Below are positions 1 through 5,525 of a DNA stretch of 7,348 nucleotides, one piece after another. A program made the position numbers and the translations under genes. The stretch lies in assembly GCA_913057845.1 (NCBI GenBank), contig CAJXPC010000077.1:1-7348 (forward strand), read 5' to 3'. Below the pieces are notes generated by a model. That model was given only the letters and a program-made list of their open reading frames with translations, was not told where the DNA came from and ran no database searches. Positions within the stretch are counted from its first letter, which is position 1, and the number at the start of each line of letters is the position of its first letter. Origin of the DNA: an uncultured Pseudomonadota bacterium (GTDB lineage: Bacteria; Pseudomonadota; Gammaproteobacteria; Burkholderiales; Eutrophovitaceae).

Positions 1-48
1 CGAGATGTAGAGAGGTCTCGTGGGCTCGGAGATGTGTATAAGAGACAG
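1..48 (+). other. Illumina/Nextera adapter contamination (not genomic)
   Basis: Positions 15-48 match the Nextera Read-2 transposase adapter, including the 19-bp Tn5 mosaic end at 30-48. Positions 1-6 (CGAGAT) match the 3' tail of the Illumina P7 oligonucleotide, and 7-14 (GTAGAGAG) fits the 8-base i7 index slot; from memory this is the N707 barcode. The order P7 tail, index, transposase adapter is exactly that of a library molecule end. Genomic sequence begins at about position 49. The mosaic end here should not be read as a transposon end. Confidence 0.97.
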
Positions 49-414
49 ATCCAAAACCTGCGGGATTTCGATGTTTGTGACATAGTCGCTGACCAATACG
101 TGCCCAGGTTGTCCTGCTTGGATTTTTTGGGTGCCGTTTCGAAGTAAAAGTGGTAGCCAGCCCACCTCGAGGTCAGCGCCTGAGCAAATTAAAAGATCAG
201 CGCGTTTAATTTTACTCATCAGACTGGGTTTGACTCTGATGAAGTGAGGGTCCTGGCGACCATGAGTTGCGGAGACCACTCTGATTTGGTCCCCACCTAT
301 TTCTTGGGCCAATGCTTGCCATTCTGGTTCGCAGGTGAATACGAACGGTTTGGCTTGAACTGCGTTGAACGAACAGCCCGAGAGAAAAACGATTGTGGTG
401 AGCCATTTCATCAT
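49..414 (-). CDS. ZnuA-like metal ABC transporter substrate-binding protein, C-terminus missing
   Basis: The N-terminal 122 residues of a cluster A-I (ZnuA/MntA-type, PF01297) periplasmic metal-binding protein, which delivers Zn2+ or Mn2+ to an ABC permease. The start is ATG at 414 (a second ATG follows at once); an in-frame TAG lies 10 bases upstream, so no earlier start is possible. The N-terminus is a short hydrophobic signal with LSGC at residues 11-14, a possible lipobox, or alternatively cleavage after AVQA (18-21). The family core is clear: DPHF at 55-58 with the first metal-ligand histidine H57, then KPS (62-64), ADLLICSGADLE (72-83) and GWLPLLL (85-91). The family is usually about 300 residues, so the other ligands and any His-rich loop are lost. 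The frame stays open through the adapter, so a naive call would add about 16 false residues. Zinc rather than manganese is inferred from subfamily resemblance only. Confidence 0.85.
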
Positions 415-447
415 ATTGGATACCTACGGTTTCACATTAAGAGACAT

Positions 448-514
448 AAAAAAATCCTTGGAGTAGAGGAGGTTTTGCTCGTTGCCTAAAATCTTATGAG
501 CGCACTCCAAGGAT
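448..514 (-). terminator. Hairpin plus T7 run in the leader of the ZnuA-like gene (terminator or attenuator)
   Basis: A perfect 11-bp inverted repeat (454-464 with 504-514, ATCCTTGGAGT/ACTCCAAGGAT) encloses a 39-nt loop. On the minus strand it is followed directly by seven T (454-448), the layout of an intrinsic terminator. It lies 34 bases upstream of the ZnuA-like start and downstream of the porin hairpin. It could be a second, back-up porin terminator or an attenuator controlling the ZnuA-like gene. The loop is long for a simple terminator, though an inner GCTC/GAGC pairing could shorten it. Confidence 0.45.
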
Positions 515-537
515 GAAGAGAGTTAATTCAACAGCCC

Positions 538-567
538 AGATAAACCGCGGGTCTCCGCGGTTTATCT
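538..567 (-). terminator. Terminator hairpin after the porin gene
   Basis: A perfect 13-bp stem (538-550 with 555-567) closes a 4-nt loop. Its core is CCGCGG/CCGCGG, flanked by an A-rich 5' side and a T-rich 3' side on either strand. It starts 8 bases after the porin stop codon, the usual place for a rho-independent terminator. There is no T run outside the stem, only the TTTAT inside the 3' arm, so termination may be partial or the hairpin may protect the mRNA end. Confidence 0.7.
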
Positions 568-575
568 ATATATGC

Positions 576-1916
576 TTAGTATTTATGTGCGCCGTGAGCA
601 CCAAAACTCATGAGGTACTGAAGGATGACTTGGTCATCTTCATTCCCTGCAGATAGCTCCTCTGAACCTAATTGCAGTCGAATTCGACTGTATTCACTGT
701 TCGTCCAGTCAAACATGAGGTTGAGCTGCGTGGGCTTAAAGCCTGCCCCATCTACGGCCGTGCCGTCCAATGCACCCGTTAAGTCTACATTCGACATTTC
801 ACTGTATCGAACGCCAACCCGCGCTTGCGGCATCCATTTATAAGTCGCGGCAACATACCAGCCTTTGGTTTCTGCATCGTATGCTGATGTGGCGAATGCC
901 TCATCTCCTGTAGCTCCGTAAGTTCCGTTCTCGCTGCGCGTAAAATGCTCTGCTGTAAGCGTGACCTCTTGGCTTCTTTCATTGCCTGTTGGCGCAAAGG
1001 TATATCGAATATCGTAGGCTGTGAGTTTCGTATCGCCGATAAAGGTAACTGTACCTTCTTCAGTTACTCGTCCGCCTGTTTCACCATCGACTTGATAAGC
1101 GCCAAATCTCCAGGTTCCATTCGTACCTACGTCTCCACCAATTCGATAGAACAATGAGCTTGCGCCAATACCTTGCCCGTCTGGGGTGCCAAATGGAAAG
1201 TCACTGCCTCTAAACAAACCCAGGCCAACTTCGTTATAAATTTCCGTTGGTAAGATTTTACTTATCTGGATACCGTCGTCATTGTAGCCGCCGTTCAAGT
1301 AGACTCTATAGGGTAGGGGTCGGTCCGCGAAATCATCGGTGTGCGCGTGTTGCTCATTCAGATAACCCAATGTCCAAAGTGCTTTACCGAACTTAAATTG
1401 TGCGGGTGCGCCAGCGCCAGGTAAGGTTTGAACATAGGCTTCCTCGACTTCAGTCACGATTGCCCCGCCTTCTTCAACAAGGGCATACGTGAGACTGCCG
1501 TAAAATTTATCATCGATACTCGCTGAGAAATTGATCTCGGTGTGATCTAAGCCTAGACCGCCAGTGCCTCGCTCACCCTCTTCTCCAATGGCAAAGCCTG
1601 TGAGTTCGGGTGCTGTTCGTTGGGAAAACTCTTTGAACTGTCCGTTTAAGATGATACCAATGGAAGGATTAAATTCATTTCCTCTAACAGAACGTCCACC
1701 CTGTGATTCGACAGTCATTGATGTTGTGGCGACTGCTTTAGACTGAATGGCGATATCTAGTTTATTTTCTAAATCAGAAATTCTTTGTTCGTATTGATTA
1801 CGTAATTCGTCCAATGCTTGACGTAATTCATTTACATCTTCTTGCGCATGAGTTGGGCTAAAGGCCATAAGACCTATCGCTGCGACAAAGCAGCGTAGTG
1901 TGTATTTCGACATCAT
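576..1916 (-). CDS. Outer-membrane beta-barrel porin with N-terminal coiled coil, likely metal-uptake related
   Basis: A 446-residue protein with a Sec signal peptide (about 1-24, cleavage after THA), a charged heptad-like segment (about 26-58, LRQALDELRNQYEQRISDLENKL, broken here only by residue names) predicted as coiled coil, then an alternating aromatic/polar barrel. The C-terminus, QYLMSFGAHGAHKY, ends in the aromatic residue typical of outer-membrane proteins. Conserved-looking segments are NPSIGIILNG (about 83-92) and HAHTDDFADRPLPYR (about 191-205). There is no TonB box or plug domain, so this is a porin-like barrel and not a TonB receptor. GGAG sits 4 bases before the first ATG and 7 before the second (1913), so translation may start at the second. 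The neighbours, a CxxC protein upstream and a ZnuA-like protein downstream, suggest a role in passing zinc or a similar metal across the outer membrane. I recall similar proteins annotated only as hypothetical near ZnuA genes. The substrate is inference. Confidence 0.8.
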   Translation of the reverse strand: MMSKYTLRCFVAAIGLMAFSPTHAQEDVNELRQALDELRNQYEQRISDLENKLDIAIQSKAVATTSMTVESQGGRSVRGNEFNPSIGIILNGQFKEFSQRTAPELTGFAIGEEGERGTGGLGLDHTEINFSASIDDKFYGSLTYALVEEGGAIVTEVEEAYVQTLPGAGAPAQFKFGKALWTLGYLNEQHAHTDDFADRPLPYRVYLNGGYNDDGIQISKILPTEIYNEVGLGLFRGSDFPFGTPDGQGIGASSLFYRIGGDVGTNGTWRFGAYQVDGETGGRVTEEGTVTFIGDTKLTAYDIRYTFAPTGNERSQEVTLTAEHFTRSENGTYGATGDEAFATSAYDAETKGWYVAATYKWMPQARVGVRYSEMSNVDLTGALDGTAVDGAGFKPTQLNLMFDWTNSEYSRIRLQLGSEELSAGNEDDQVILQYLMSFGAHGAHKY

Positions 1917-2003
1917 CTATCTCCAAATTTTTTATTACATTGAGCGCATAGGCTCGAACAGACGCCGAATATAAAGTCGGTGCTGAATGGTTTTTTAATT
2001 GGA

Positions 2004-2288
2004 CTAGATGTGGCTTGGGGGGTCTCGAGCGAGATAGGGTGCGTTTGGAAGGTCTGCTAAGAGTGCCGCGACCGATGCAAAAACAGGCGCGCCAAATTCT
2101 TCGATGTTCTTGGCTAGGACGGGGGTTGTGGGTGGCGCGGTATCGAGTGTCGCCGAGGTATTACACGTGGCGCAAAAGCGCTGGTCTCCCTTGTCGGCAT
2201 GCAGGTCTCCATCCATCGCGTGTGCCGCGATGGTGATTTGCGCAAAGGCGAAAAGAATAACAAGGCTAAGGAGACGAACTAATTTCAT
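2004..2288 (-). CDS. Small secreted CxxC protein, DUF2946/CopL-like
   Basis: A 94-residue protein with a Sec signal peptide (about 1-24, hydrophobic core LLSLVILFAFAQITIA, cleavage near AHA). The short mature part has His/Asp residues (DGDLHADKGD, 26-35), a single CATC motif (C39, C42), a Pro/Thr-rich linker (50-57), a hydrophobic helix-like stretch (67-80) and a C-terminal YLARDPPSHI. A CxxC plus an 'ARxPP' end recalls the DUF2946/CopL group of small periplasmic proteins found beside metal genes; this is from memory and not proven. ATG at 2288 is the only good start, because an in-frame TGA lies 24 bases upstream. No Shine-Dalgarno is visible. It is the first gene of the minus-strand cluster, 87 bases before the porin. 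The CxxC could bind a metal or take part in thiol chemistry. Confidence 0.7.
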   Translation of the reverse strand: MKLVRLLSLVILFAFAQITIAAHAMDGDLHADKGDQRFCATCNTSATLDTAPPTTPVLAKNIEEFGAPVFASVAALLADLPNAPYLARDPPSHI

Positions 2289-2297
2289 TTCGACAAG

Positions 2298-2325
2298 CTT
2301 AAAATTATCTCAGACGCTTTGTCAA
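2298..2325 (-). promoter_or_regulatory. Candidate promoter for the CxxC/porin cluster
   Basis: On the minus strand a perfect -35 TTGACA (2325-2320) is followed after 16 bases by TTTAAG (2303-2298, 4 of 6 to TATAAT). Transcription would begin at about 2291, leaving almost no leader before the ATG at 2288. That agrees with the missing Shine-Dalgarno. An inverted repeat, GACAAGC (2292-2298) with GCTTTGTC (2316-2323), overlaps the promoter and could be an operator. No recognisable Zur or Fur box was seen. Confidence 0.4.
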
Positions 2326-2454
2326 GTTATTCGGTTTTTCAGTATCTTGATTTTTGTGATTATTCTTACGCTCTAAATATTTGATTTTTTTGTGGCTGTA
2401 TTATCTGCGTTGAGCGCAAGCAAGACTTATTTTATTATTCATGCAAACAAATCC

Positions 2455-2483
2455 TTGCGACTAACGCATGCAGGTGTTAGAGT
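2455..2483 (+). promoter_or_regulatory. Candidate promoter with palindromic spacer
   Basis: TTGCGA (2455-2460, 4 of 6 to TTGACA) and TAGAGT (2478-2483, 4 of 6 to TATAAT) are spaced by 17 bases. The 20 bases at 2461-2480 form an imperfect palindrome: the two halves, CTAACGCATG and CTAACACCTG on opposite strands, agree at 8 of 10 positions. A regulator bound there would sit between -35 and -10. Transcription would start near 2490 and run into the structured region and the helicase. Confidence 0.35.
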
Positions 2484-2515
2484 GCGCCACCGAGTTTCTG
2501 TTGCTCTTGCAAAAA

Positions 2516-2754
2516 ACGCGAACTTAAGGCTTAAATTTGATGTTCGCGCTCCCACATAACGTAGTGGGTTCCCCCAAGATCAGACGTAGTTGTTTGATCC
2601 TAAGTGTTTAAATAAGAGTGAACCGGCGATCCACATGGTGTGGTTGTCATCGGATAGTGACTCTCTATTTGAAGTAGGTGGGAAAGAGGAAGAGATATGG
2701 CAGTTATTACTGATCGGCGGCGTCATGTCGTCGAGGAGCTTGGATTAATCGCGT
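2516..2754 (+). ncRNA. Candidate structured RNA, 6S-like architecture or helicase leader
   Basis: The stretch can fold into one long interrupted hairpin. The apex is CCACA-TGG-TGTGG (2631-2643), above CGAT/ATCG (2627-2630 with 2649-2652) and a 9-bp stem with one bulge (2610-2618 with 2661-2670). Outer pairings are CCT/AGG (2599-2601 with 2676-2678), TTCCC/GGGAA (2569-2573 with 2680-2684), GATGTTCGC against GGCGGCGTC (2539-2547 with 2716-2724) and ACGCGA/TCGCGT (2516-2521 with 2749-2754). GATGTTCGC opposite a GGCGGC-containing strand is also how the closing stem of E. coli 6S RNA looks, from memory, with the same two mismatches. However, the gene is not next to ygfA, and a local hairpin CGCGAAC/GTTCGCG (2517-2523 with 2542-2548) competes. 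It may simply be a structured 5' UTR. The ends are not determined. Confidence 0.3.
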
Positions 2755-2897
2755 CCGTTAGAGATGCCACCGACGCCCCAATTCATGTCATTGCAATTCA
2801 GCGCATCGACATTCGCGGATCTAACAATATGCAACGACTGGTTTGCGAGCAAAAGCGCCACACTATAAACCGTCTTGCATCCCCAATAAATAATTAA
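2697..2897 (+). CDS. Possible 66-aa ORF upstream of the helicase, doubtful
   Basis: This ORF opens with ATG, and GAGGA lies 6 bases upstream (2686-2690), a reasonable Shine-Dalgarno. The product is short, mixed and basic, with no signal peptide, membrane segment or motif I recognise. It overlaps the 3' side of the structured RNA candidate and contains the possible second helicase promoter. A 60-codon ORF on the opposite strand over the same bases is equally unconvincing. If real it would be a small cytoplasmic protein or a leader peptide for the helicase, ending 95 bases before it. I regard it as more likely non-coding. Confidence 0.22.
   Translation: MAVITDRRRHVVEELGLIASVRDATDAPIHVIAIQRIDIRGSNNMQRLVCEQKRHTINRLASPINN
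2842..2869 (+). promoter_or_regulatory. Possible second promoter for the helicase
   Basis: TATAAA (2864-2869, 5 of 6 to the -10 consensus) lies 15 bases after TTGCGA (2843-2848), the same hexamer as in the upstream promoter candidate; shifting by one gives 16 bases. It would start transcription near 2876 with a leader of about 115 bases. The spacing is short and the -35 weak. Confidence 0.25.
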
Positions 2898-2992
2898 ACG
2901 CTTAACAGCATCTTCTCCATTAATCACAGTCAGGTCGTAAACTGGCGGCGTATTAACGCTTAGCTACGTGCGTCTGCAATGAGGAAAGCAAT

Positions 2993-4210
2993 ATGAAAAA
3001 CTTTGAAGAAATGGGTCTACCAGACCAAATTTTAGAAACATTAAAAGCGATGCAGTTTAGTGAACCTACGCCGATTCAGATTGAGGCGATTCCACTAGCC
3101 ATTCAAGGGAAAGATATTCTTGGTTCGGCTCAGACCGGAACCGGTAAAACAGCAGCATTCGGACTCCCGCTGATTGCGAGACTTTTGGCTAATCCTCAGG
3201 GCACAGCGCTAGTGATGACGCCTACACGAGAACTTGCCACTCAGGTGTTGAGTCAGCTACGTTTAATGCTAGGGAAATCCACAAATATAAAAACAGCGCT
3301 ACTGATTGGTGGCGATTCCATGTCAAAACAAATCCGACAAATTCGAGATAAGCCACGAATTTTCGTGGGTACCCCAGGAAGAATTAATGATCACTTAGAT
3401 CGCGGCATCCTTAAACTCAAGAATACAGATTTTTTGGTTCTCGATGAAACAGATCGAATGCTTGATGCTGGATTCACGGTGCAAATTGAAAAAGTGATGA
3501 CGTTTTTGGCACCGCAACGCCAGACATTATTGTTCTCAGCGACCGTAGCACCCAATATCGCTCGTATTGCCGAAAAATATTTAAAAGATCCCGTTCGTAT
3601 CTCTGTCAGTAGCGCTTCAGCGACCGCGCCAAATATCAAACAAGACACCATTCGGGTCACCGATGGAGAGAAGTATACTTCCTTGGTCGATAGTCTCAAT
3701 GAGCGTGACGGATCCATTATTGTGTTCGTTAAGACGAAACACGGTACGGAAAAAATGGCGATTCGATTATCTAAAGCAGGCCATAGCGCGGATGCCATTC
3801 ATGGTGACTTAAAACAAAGTAAGCGAGATCGTGTGATTGCAGCGTTTAGAAGTAAGAAGTATCGGATACTTGTGGCAACTGATGTTGCAGCGCGAGGTTT
3901 AGATATCCCACACATCGAACACGTGATTAATTATGACTTGCCACAGTGCGCTGAGGATTATGTTCACCGTATTGGGCGAACGGCTCGTGCGGGCGCGAGC
4001 GGATCAGCTTTGAGTTTTATCACCCCAGCAGATAGAGGCAAGTGGGGTGCGATTGAGCGTTTATTAAATCCTGGGGCGAAGACTCATAGTGAGCCAAGAA
4101 AAGCCTCCAGAAAGCGCCGACCGAATGCGGGACCAAGAGGTGATGTTGTAGCCTTTCGTCGCGATAAGGATAAGAAAAAGAAATGGGCCCCAGCTAAAAG
4201 AGCTGCTTGA
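2993..4210 (+). CDS. DEAD-box ATP-dependent RNA helicase (RhlE/DeaD-like), motif II DETD
   Basis: A 405-residue cytoplasmic RNA helicase that uses ATP to unwind or remodel RNA, in the family serving ribosome assembly, RNA decay and cold adaptation. Motifs in order: Q motif (F4 to Q28, EPTPIQ 24-29), I AQTGTGKT (46-53), Ia PTRELA (77-82), GG (106-107), Ib TPGR (127-130), II DETD (151-154), III SAT (182-184), IV VFVKTK (244-249), V ATDVAARGLD (295-304) and VI HRIGRTARAG (325-334). A basic tail (about 361-405, KKKKK at 393-397) probably helps RNA binding. The length and layout are those of a compact, complete member. Motif II has Thr for the usual Ala (codon ACA, 3449-3451); both acidic catalytic residues are kept, so activity is expected. 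GAGGA ends 7 bases before ATG. The long structured upstream region suggests 5' UTR control, as in cold-induced helicases. Which named paralogue this is remains unclear. Confidence 0.95.
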   Translation: MKNFEEMGLPDQILETLKAMQFSEPTPIQIEAIPLAIQGKDILGSAQTGTGKTAAFGLPLIARLLANPQGTALVMTPTRELATQVLSQLRLMLGKSTNIKTALLIGGDSMSKQIRQIRDKPRIFVGTPGRINDHLDRGILKLKNTDFLVLDETDRMLDAGFTVQIEKVMTFLAPQRQTLLFSATVAPNIARIAEKYLKDPVRISVSSASATAPNIKQDTIRVTDGEKYTSLVDSLNERDGSIIVFVKTKHGTEKMAIRLSKAGHSADAIHGDLKQSKRDRVIAAFRSKKYRILVATDVAARGLDIPHIEHVINYDLPQCAEDYVHRIGRTARAGASGSALSFITPADRGKWGAIERLLNPGAKTHSEPRKASRKRRPNAGPRGDVVAFRRDKDKKKKWAPAKRAA

Positions 4211-4233
4211 TCCTTTTAGGATTATTAGAAAGA

Positions 4234-4287
4234 CGCTAGGGGTATTTTAAAAAGGTATCTCTAGCGAAGTTTCTCGCGTATTTTTTT
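4234..4287 (+). terminator. Terminator region after the helicase gene
   Basis: Two overlapping folds are visible. One is a 15-bp stem with G-U pairs and an AAA loop (4234-4248 with 4252-4266, ends CGCTAG/CTAGCG). The other is a short GCGA/TCGC hairpin (4264-4267 with 4274-4277) followed by GTA and seven T (4281-4287). They share bases 4264-4266. The second has the order of an intrinsic terminator but only a 4-bp stem; the first may lock the mRNA 3' end. Together they separate the helicase from the HupE gene. Confidence 0.5.
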
Positions 4288-4377
4288 GATTCCGAGACCT
4301 TGCAAAATTATTTATCATGGCTATCTTTGATTTCAGCGCTTGTGTGCGGAAGCTTATTTGATTTGAGGATATTTGCG

Positions 4378-5469
4378 ATGGGGTCTATGAAGTTCACAAG
4401 AGTTCTATTGTCACTGTTGTTGGTCTTTAGTTGTGGCTTGGGTTTCGCACATCAAACTAAGTTATCCAGCAGTTTGTTAACGATTGATGGCTCGAGTGTT
4501 CGCGGCGAAGTAGAAGTCAATGTCTTGGATCTAGAGGCCGCACTTGACACAACACTCTTTAATCACGACGCCTCGCTAGACCTTGACTCCATTGAGTTAC
4601 GATCCGACGTTATATTTAACTATGTTGCGATTAATAATCGACTCTATTGTGATTCGGTTGCCCAAGTGCCAACGAAATTTGGGGATTTTCGTGTTGATGG
4701 TGAACATTTGATCATTGGCTTGGGTTGGTTGTGTGGTGAGACTACTGTACCTACCCGATATTCGGTTAGTCTTTTTCAAGAGGTCGACACCCAGTCGAGG
4801 CATGTGGTCAGTGTTTCCGGCGATCAAAGCTTTGTAGAGCTTTTAAGTCTAGACAATCAGCACGTTTCGCTTTTGACTCAAAAACATTCCTGGTTGGATC
4901 TCGTTTTAAAATTTATCATTTCTGGTGTTGAACATATTGCAATAGGATTCGATCATATTGCATTCTTGATCGCTGTCATTGTTTTGGGAAGAACATTTTG
5001 GCCCTTATTTAAAGTAATCACTGCGTTTACGATCGCGCACTCCATCACGCTGACATTGGCGGTTTTGAATGTTGTCACGATACCCCCAACAGTTATCGAG
5101 CCATTGATTGCCTTAAGTATTGTGTATGTAGCCGTGGAGAATTTTTTTGTTGCCGATATCAAGCGACGCTATTGGCTGACCTTCATATTCGGATTAATTC
5201 ATGGGTTCGGTTTTGCATCAGTTTTAAGAGATTTTGGATTGCCGCAAGATAGCCTGATTTGGGCGCTTGCTTCATTCAACGTAGGTGTTGAAATTGGTCA
5301 ATTGGCGATCGTCTTGGTCTCCGTTATATGTTGGCGTCTGATGACGGCATTGCCTTTTTTTGTGTCGACAGATCAAGGACTTTTACGACAAAGAAATGTG
5401 TCGTTAATGATATCGTCTGTTGTGGGTTTGTTAGGATGCGGATGGTTTATTGAGCGGGTATTTTTATAG
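4378..5469 (+). CDS. HupE/UreJ-family membrane protein with periplasmic domain
   Basis: A 363-residue inner-membrane protein of the HupE/UreJ_2 type (PF13795-like). I chose ATG at 4378 because GAGG (4365-4368) lies 9 bases upstream and the signal peptide follows; an in-frame TTG at 4300 is less likely. Residues 1-24 form a Sec signal (cleavage near GFA-HQ). Residues 25-172 form a soluble periplasmic domain with two cysteines (C91, C119) that could pair. Residues 179-363 hold about six membrane helices with polar conserved residues: GVEHIAIGFDHIAF (183-196), AHS (220-222), E241, E254, GLIHGFGF (272-279) and NVGVEIGQ (301-308). These His/Glu/Asp residues resemble metal ligands of the HupE/UreJ nickel permeases, but the substrate of this longer subfamily is unknown to me. 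The copper chaperone gene follows 56 bases later on the same strand, so copper, nickel or another metal is possible. Confidence 0.88.
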   Translation: MGSMKFTRVLLSLLLVFSCGLGFAHQTKLSSSLLTIDGSSVRGEVEVNVLDLEAALDTTLFNHDASLDLDSIELRSDVIFNYVAINNRLYCDSVAQVPTKFGDFRVDGEHLIIGLGWLCGETTVPTRYSVSLFQEVDTQSRHVVSVSGDQSFVELLSLDNQHVSLLTQKHSWLDLVLKFIISGVEHIAIGFDHIAFLIAVIVLGRTFWPLFKVITAFTIAHSITLTLAVLNVVTIPPTVIEPLIALSIVYVAVENFFVADIKRRYWLTFIFGLIHGFGFASVLRDFGLPQDSLIWALASFNVGVEIGQLAIVLVSVICWRLMTALPFFVSTDQGLLRQRNVSLMISSVVGLLGCGWFIERVFL

Positions 5470-5525
5470 ATTTACACAGTAATGTTAGTTTGAACTGAAT
5501 GTCATTTTTTGTATGGAGGCTAGAT

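Larger units (their letters stand above)
2289..2992. other. 700-base divergent intergenic region
   Basis: The region lies between the minus-strand CxxC gene and the plus-strand helicase gene. The part from about 2330 to 2450 is AT-rich and holds a near-repeat, TTGA-T5-GTG at 2347-2358 and TTGA-T7-GTG at 2381-2394. From 2455 on there are a plus-strand promoter candidate, several hairpins forming one long fold, a weak 66-codon ORF and a second promoter candidate. No tRNA, rRNA or mobile element is visible. The long distance suggests a long 5' UTR for the helicase, a separate small RNA, or both. Confidence 0.6.

Noticed and set aside
30..48. Tn5 mosaic end as evidence of a transposon
   Set aside because: It belongs to the Nextera library adapter, shown by the P7 tail and index directly in front of it.
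212..489. ORFs of 64 and 81 codons on both strands over the ZnuA-like gene
   Set aside because: They overlap the better supported minus-strand reading with the DPH, KPS and ADLLI family motifs and have no features of their own.
1963..1982. 6-bp hairpin (CGCCGA/TCGGTG) between the CxxC gene and the porin
   Set aside because: It has no T run in the minus direction and a weak stem with one G-U pair; not enough to call a terminator.
2289..2460. Zur or Fur box in the metal-gene promoter region
   Set aside because: I looked for a GTTATANTATAAC-type palindrome and a Fur-type dyad and found none that fits; metal control may use another site or regulator.
2897..2962. Direct repeat AACGCTTA (2897-2904 and 2955-2962) before the helicase
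   Set aside because: Two copies of 8 bases in AT-rich sequence are expected by chance, and no third copy follows.
3391..3798. 135-codon antisense ORF inside the helicase gene
   Set aside because: It mirrors a strongly conserved coding region containing motifs II to IV and has no recognisable domain or start signal.
4317..4361. 14-codon leader ORF before HupE (MAIFDFSACVRKLI)
   Set aside because: It has no Shine-Dalgarno and no attenuator-like fold after it; it is short enough to be chance.
4300..4377. 26-residue N-terminal extension of HupE from a TTG start
   Set aside because: It would place a second hydrophobic stretch before a normal signal peptide; ATG at 4378 has a Shine-Dalgarno at proper distance.
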